Source of the DNA: Bacillota bacterium
GTDB taxonomy: Bacteria > Bacillota > Clostridia > Acetivibrionales > DSM-2933
Reading direction: 5' to 3'
Length of the DNA: 10,227 nucleotides
Assembly (NCBI GenBank): GCA_030705945.1
Contig: JAUZPS010000131.1
Span: 1 to 10,227 of the forward strand
A program made the position numbers and the translations under genes. Under the pieces are notes generated by a model. The model was not told the origin of the DNA, ran no database searches, and worked only from the letters and a program-made list of their open reading frames with translations. Positions within the stretch are counted from its first letter, which is position 1; each line of letters opens with the position of its first letter. This document shows positions 7,210 to 10,227 of this stretch, in pieces.

Positions 7210-7235
7210 TTCGTATAAGCTATATAAGATTTTAG
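7210..7235 (-). promoter_or_regulatory. Possible SigI-type promoter of the stalk-domain gene
   Basis: On the minus strand CCCTAAAA (CTAAA at 7235-7231) is followed 17 bases later by CGAA (7213-7210). Clostridial SigI promoters have been described with an A-tract CNAAA in the -35 region and CGWA in the -10 region, and B. subtilis SigI prefers ACCCCC and CGAA. The site sits in the 84-base gap after rsgI, about 23 bases before the AGGAGG of the next gene. The match is short, and the spacing has not been checked against mapped promoters. Confidence 0.35.
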
Positions 7236-7259
7236 GGTAGGGATTAAATGTTTTTTTAA

Positions 7260-8483
7260 TTATTTTGTCTTATGTTTCTTTGAAATAGCGTTGGGAGTAG
7301 AACTTGTATCTGTTTTGCTTTCGCCTTCCGCGTCGCTATTGTCATTGAGTATGCCGATTTCTTTTTCCTTTATATCCTTTTCTTCATTCTCAGATTTTTT
7401 ATTTAATTTGTTTTTTGTGTCTTTTTGATCTTGATTTCTTTCTTTATCGGTTTTAACACTGTCAAAAAGTTGAATGCTTTTACTTTTCTTTTTATTTATT
7501 TCATCATTTGATTTAGCATTATCATTTTTATTAATATTTTCATTATAATCGGTTTGGCCATTGTCTTTCTTTTTTAATTTTCCTTTTAAATTAGTATTAT
7601 CATTATTATTTCTTTTGGAACCCGAATTTCCATTGTATTTATTTCCTCGAGGCGCATTAGTTGCAATAGGCGCCAAACTTATATCAGGGGCTGAAGTCTT
7701 AGCGCTATAAGATGAGCTATTGCCATCTTTGGTTGGGCTTTTAATCTTGTTATTTTTCTTTGTTTGTGATTTTGTATACTCTCTTATTGACTTAACAATT
7801 TCCTTTACGGATTTACTTTTTAAATCATCAGGTTGTAACTTGGGGTTGAGTTCTAAAAGCTTATTGACTAACTCAAGCTTTCCGGGGTAAATACCCTGCT
7901 TTATCGCTGCGTCATGCTTTTTGCTTGTTACTTCCTCGGTAAGGACTTCAGGGTTTATCTTCTCTTCTTTAAATTTTTTCTGAGCTGTAGATAATACCAC
8001 TTTTTGAAGCTTTTTATTTTTACTGCTGCTGTTACCAGAAACAGTAAGCATGATGGCATCTGTTCTTTCATCCTTTAAATACCCATTTTGAATTGCTTTG
8101 TTGATAATCTGATCAACACCTGCCTCAATGACTTTATTTTTAAACGACAGGTTGTTAATAATTTTTTCAGCATCTGGGTTTAGTGCTCGAACATTAATAA
8201 TTCTATCAAATACATTTGTTGTTATTTCTATGCTCGGATTAATATCAATATCAACATAACTGTATGGGTTGTTATATAAGAAAAAACTGATTCCCATCAC
8301 AATAAGAAATAAAGCTGCTGAAGCTGCGCTCATCAAGGTTTTGAAATTAACGAATATCATGGAGGGAATCTCAGCTTCGCAGCCAATTGAATATTTACTT
8401 GAATTTTTTACTTTGACAAACGTTCCGTTTGGCCTCATGGCAACTGCGTAATTGCCTTCAATTTCCACTATAAGCGCTTTCAT
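7260..8483 (-). CDS. rsgI: Anti-sigma-I factor RsgI, with autocleavage motif and low-complexity tail
   Basis: Membrane protein that binds and holds SigI until a signal leads to its destruction by stepwise proteolysis. Of 407 residues, 1-40 form the cytoplasmic RsgI-N anti-sigma domain (ALIVEIEGNYAVAMRPNG). One membrane helix spans about 48-70, and an extracellular domain follows (about 76-235). This begins with VDIDINPSIE, the Asn82-Pro83 pair being the autocleavage site known in this family (SEAL domain). Residues about 236-407 are a hydrophilic Lys/Asn/Asp/Ser-rich tail, probably disordered. There is no CBM, PA14 or glycosidase sensor module as seen in several C. thermocellum RsgI proteins. 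The ATG lies inside the end of sigI (ATGA overlap, four bases), with GAGGTG five bases upstream, so the two are translationally coupled. The name is assigned from domain order and operon position. Confidence 0.92.
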   Translation of the reverse strand: MKALIVEIEGNYAVAMRPNGTFVKVKNSSKYSIGCEAEIPSMIFVNFKTLMSAASAALFLIVMGISFFLYNNPYSYVDIDINPSIEITTNVFDRIINVRALNPDAEKIINNLSFKNKVIEAGVDQIINKAIQNGYLKDERTDAIMLTVSGNSSSKNKKLQKVVLSTAQKKFKEEKINPEVLTEEVTSKKHDAAIKQGIYPGKLELVNKLLELNPKLQPDDLKSKSVKEIVKSIREYTKSQTKKNNKIKSPTKDGNSSSYSAKTSAPDISLAPIATNAPRGNKYNGNSGSKRNNNDNTNLKGKLKKKDNGQTDYNENINKNDNAKSNDEINKKKSKSIQLFDSVKTDKERNQDQKDTKNKLNKKSENEEKDIKEKEIGILNDNSDAEGESKTDTSSTPNAISKKHKTK

Positions 8484-9193
8484 TTCATCACCTCAGGACT
8501 AATGTAATCATTAACATATTGATAATCGCCTGTTAAAATAATTATAACGGCTAATATATATTTTCGAGAGCGTTCTATTGTTTTTCGGGGTATCTTTGAA
8601 TTTTTTTCGATCTCAGCAATTGGAAGAAGTTTTTTCTGTTTAATATGACTGATAAGATCGGGATGGCTCATAAGATATTTTATTATATCAGAGTACGTCT
8701 TGCGGGTTTTTTCGGATTTTGGCGAAACATTGGCTAACTCAAAAAAGGATATATCCCACAAAGCAAGTTCTTTTTTTAGTTCATGCAACTCCAGTCTTCT
8801 TAGCTCATTAATTTTTTCCGCAGAATACTTCTCAATTGATTCTCCCATGGTTATATCAAGTTCACTATCTTCGTCATCGCCTGTATAAGAGCTGATAGAT
8901 ACAATTTTATTATGCTTGTTCTCTTTTCTGAAATAGTCAATCAGACGACGTTTTATAACATTCTGAGCAAACGCGAGGAAGTTGCCTTTTGATTTGTCAT
9001 AAGTCTTTATTGCTTCAGCAAAGGCTATAAGCCCTATACTTAATTCATCATCTTCACCATACCTTACAAATCTGCCTGTTGATTTTTCAACACATGCTGC
9101 TATAAAGGGCTTATATTCTTCAATAAGCTTGTTAATCTCCGAGTCGGACCCTTTAATATTGTGAACTCTTTCATTAAGGGAGTAATCATTCAT
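8480..9193 (-). CDS. sigI: RNA polymerase sigma factor SigI
   Basis: Alternative sigma factor that directs RNA polymerase to stress or cell-wall genes (B. subtilis) or to polysaccharide-degradation genes (C. thermocellum). The 237-residue protein has a sigma-70 region 2 (about 20-90, with DELSIGLIAFAEAIKTYD and FLAFAQNVIKRRLIDYFRKE) that binds core polymerase and the -10 element. The C-terminal SigI domain includes FFELANVSPKSEKTRKTY (about 150-167), and a helix-turn-helix (about 189-232) ends in the family-typical TGDYQYVNDYI. Start choice: the reading frame extends to an ATG at 9232, but that one has no ribosome binding site. The ATG at 9193 has AGGAG seven bases upstream, so I start there. 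First gene of the sigI-rsgI unit and divergent from cwlD. Confidence 0.93.
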   Translation of the reverse strand: MNDYSLNERVHNIKGSDSEINKLIEEYKPFIAACVEKSTGRFVRYGEDDELSIGLIAFAEAIKTYDKSKGNFLAFAQNVIKRRLIDYFRKENKHNKIVSISSYTGDDEDSELDITMGESIEKYSAEKINELRRLELHELKKELALWDISFFELANVSPKSEKTRKTYSDIIKYLMSHPDLISHIKQKKLLPIAEIEKNSKIPRKTIERSRKYILAVIIILTGDYQYVNDYISPEVMK

Positions 9194-9242
9194 TGAAATT
9201 CTCCTAATGTATAAAGATTCTTTTACATTCATGTTTACATAA

Positions 9243-9271
9243 ATTATAACATCACTGTTTTATTCATACAA
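9243..9271 (-). promoter_or_regulatory. Probable SigA-type promoter of sigI-rsgI
   Basis: On the minus strand TTGTAT (9271-9266), a 17-base spacer and a perfect TATAAT (9248-9243). This places the transcript start near 9236, about 40 bases before the sigI ATG at 9193. It supports the shorter start, because the ATG at 9232 would lie almost at the mRNA end. I see no SigI-type CNAAA…CGWA pair here, so autoregulation is not evident in this gap. Confidence 0.55.
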
Positions 9272-9391
9272 ATCCAATCTCTGAAAATTACTATAAAGAT
9301 TTAAATATAGATATAAAACTCTTAAATGAGTCTTTATTTATATCGTCAGTTATATAAAAAATATGAATATGACAAACTGTCCAATGAATAA

Positions 9392-9400
9392 TGTTATATT
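9392..9400 (+). promoter_or_regulatory. Possible extended -10 promoter of cwlD
   Basis: TGT followed by TATATT fits an extended -10 and would start transcription just before the AGGTGGG at 9414-9420. No good -35 is present. cwlD is read by the sporulation sigma factors E and G in B. subtilis, but I could not find a confident match to either consensus here. Confidence 0.25.
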
Positions 9401-9425
9401 GATAAAATTATTCAGGTGGGCGTAT

Positions 9426-10142
9426 ATGATAGTTATCATGAAAAAAAATAACATTTTTCTAATCGGGATGATACTTGTCCTTGCGGTGGCTTTATACAGT
9501 CTGAATATCGGCCGTGGAAAAGCATCTCCTGTAAACTCTCCTGCTGGAGGAAAAACAATACTTTTAGATGCGGGTCATGGTGGTGAAGACCCTGGAGCAG
9601 TCAGTGATTATAGTGAATTAAAAGAAAAGGATGTAAATTTGTATGTTGTGCTCCAATTAAAAAAGCTGCTTGAATCAGAAAATTATAATGTTATTCTTAC
9701 AAGAAGCGAAGACAAACTTGAGTACCAGTCAGAGACAAGGAATATTGTTCAAAAGAGAAGAGAAGATCTTACCAGAAGGAAAAAAATGATGGATGAAGCA
9801 GGCGCAGATATTGTTGTAAGTATTCATCTTAATAAATTTCCTGAATCAAAATACTTCGGAGCTCAGACTTTTTATCCTCCCAATATCCCTCAGAGCCAAA
9901 AATTGGCGACAAGCATCCAGAAATCAATTAGAGAAAATCTTGATCCCAACAATAAACGGGAAGCATTATTAAAGAAAGAGCCTATTATTATTTTTAAAGA
10001 TTGTAAGACAACATCAGTCATAGTAGAATGTGGGTTTCTGTCTAATGCTGAAGAAGAGAAAAAACTACAGTCAAAAGAGTATCAGGATAAAATCGCGTAT
10101 GCTGTTAATGAAGGAGTAAAATCATACTATGCAAATAATTAA
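9426..10142 (+). CDS. cwlD: N-acetylmuramoyl-L-alanine amidase CwlD (spore cortex)
   Basis: Zinc amidase that removes peptide side chains from muramic acid in the spore cortex, the first step to muramic-delta-lactam, which germination enzymes recognise. The 238 residues match B. subtilis CwlD (about 237). An N-terminal membrane anchor or uncleaved signal (about 9-27) leads to an Amidase_3 domain (about 43-235). Zinc ligands are visible as His51 (LLDAGHGG), Glu67 (EKDVN) and His134 (VSIHLN), with catalytic Glu201 in VIVECGFLSN. The frame opens further upstream at 9363, but the ATG at 9426 has AGGTGGG about five bases before it and gives the family length, so I chose it. Its presence argues for a spore former. 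It is transcribed away from sigI. A non-sporulation amidase of the same fold is the alternative, but size and anchor favour CwlD. Confidence 0.9.
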   Translation: MIVIMKKNNIFLIGMILVLAVALYSLNIGRGKASPVNSPAGGKTILLDAGHGGEDPGAVSDYSELKEKDVNLYVVLQLKKLLESENYNVILTRSEDKLEYQSETRNIVQKRREDLTRRKKMMDEAGADIVVSIHLNKFPESKYFGAQTFYPPNIPQSQKLATSIQKSIRENLDPNNKREALLKKEPIIIFKDCKTTSVIVECGFLSNAEEEKKLQSKEYQDKIAYAVNEGVKSYYANN

Positions 10143-10182
10143 TATTGCTTGGAGAACACTTCTATAGTCCTCTGCGCTTTCA

Positions 10183-10209
10183 GCTTAGACAGTATCAAAA
10201 AAACTAAGC
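10183..10209. repeat. Small inverted repeat after cwlD
   Basis: GCTTAG (10183-10188) and CTAAGC (10204-10209) can form a six-base stem with a 15-base A-rich loop. It is not followed by a T-tract on the plus strand, so it is a weak terminator candidate. It directly precedes the apparent start of repeat copy D. Confidence 0.3.
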
Positions 10210-10213
10210 AACT

Positions 10214-10227
10214 GGGCGTTTCAAAAA
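10214..10227. repeat. Apparent start of a fourth dispersed repeat (copy D), cut by the window end
   Basis: GGGCGTTTCAAAAA equals the outer end of copy A (reverse complement of 1227-1240) over all 14 bases available, including the first G that copy A's left arm lacks. Its orientation and full extent cannot be judged, because the window stops here. Confidence 0.5.

Noticed and set aside
8269..8888. Plus-strand reading frames opposite rsgI and sigI
   Set aside because: Short, antisense to well-identified genes and without ribosome binding sites.
9194..9232. Longer sigI start at 9232
   Set aside because: No ribosome binding site, and it sits almost at the predicted transcript start; AGGAG fits the ATG at 9193.
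9363..9425. Longer cwlD start at 9363
   Set aside because: Adds 21 residues that are not typical of the family and lacks a ribosome binding site; the ATG at 9426 has one and gives the usual length.

Overview
The window is AT-rich and reads as a piece of chromosome from an anaerobic, spore-forming, Gram-positive clostridium, most likely from the cellulolytic Clostridium thermocellum / Ruminiclostridium side of the class. That placement is inferred from gene content: a SigI/RsgI sigma/anti-sigma pair, a secreted protein with a copper-amine-oxidase-N ('stalk') domain and a Thr/Pro linker, and a spore-cortex amidase of the CwlD type. No gene fixes the species.

Layout from left to right. (1) 1-1095: the 3' part of a gene for a large protein of unknown function, broken by an in-frame TGA at 184-186. 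(2) 1096-1860: a 765-base stretch without a gene, holding a dispersed inverted-repeat element (copy A, 1121-1240), AT-rich hairpins and a weak promoter candidate. (3) 1861-3129: a membrane-bound diguanylate cyclase with a cysteine-rich sensor region, followed by a terminator hairpin. (4) 3130-3828: about 700 non-coding bases with a decayed copy (B) and a good copy (C) of the same dispersed repeat, then a probable glgB promoter. (5) 3829-6045: glgB, glycogen branching enzyme, standing alone without other glg genes. (6) 6046-6257: a roughly 95-base hairpin and a strong bidirectional terminator between convergent genes. (7) 6258-9193, minus strand: sigI, rsgI (4-base overlap) and, 84 bases further on, the secreted stalk-domain protein, which has its own strong ribosome binding site and a possible SigI-type promoter. 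(8) 9426-10142: cwlD, divergent from sigI. The window ends inside what looks like the start of a fourth repeat copy (D).

The sigI-rsgI-stalk protein cluster is the clearest functional unit. RsgI spans the membrane and holds SigI; its extracellular domain carries the Asn-Pro autocleavage motif known from this family. Its outer tail is low-complexity and has no recognisable carbohydrate-binding module, so the signal is unclear, and the adjacent secreted protein is a candidate target or partner. The most novel feature is the dispersed repeat family. Two copies share a 69-base core at 64 of 69 positions, lie in opposite orientations, and carry different outer inverted repeats around the same core.
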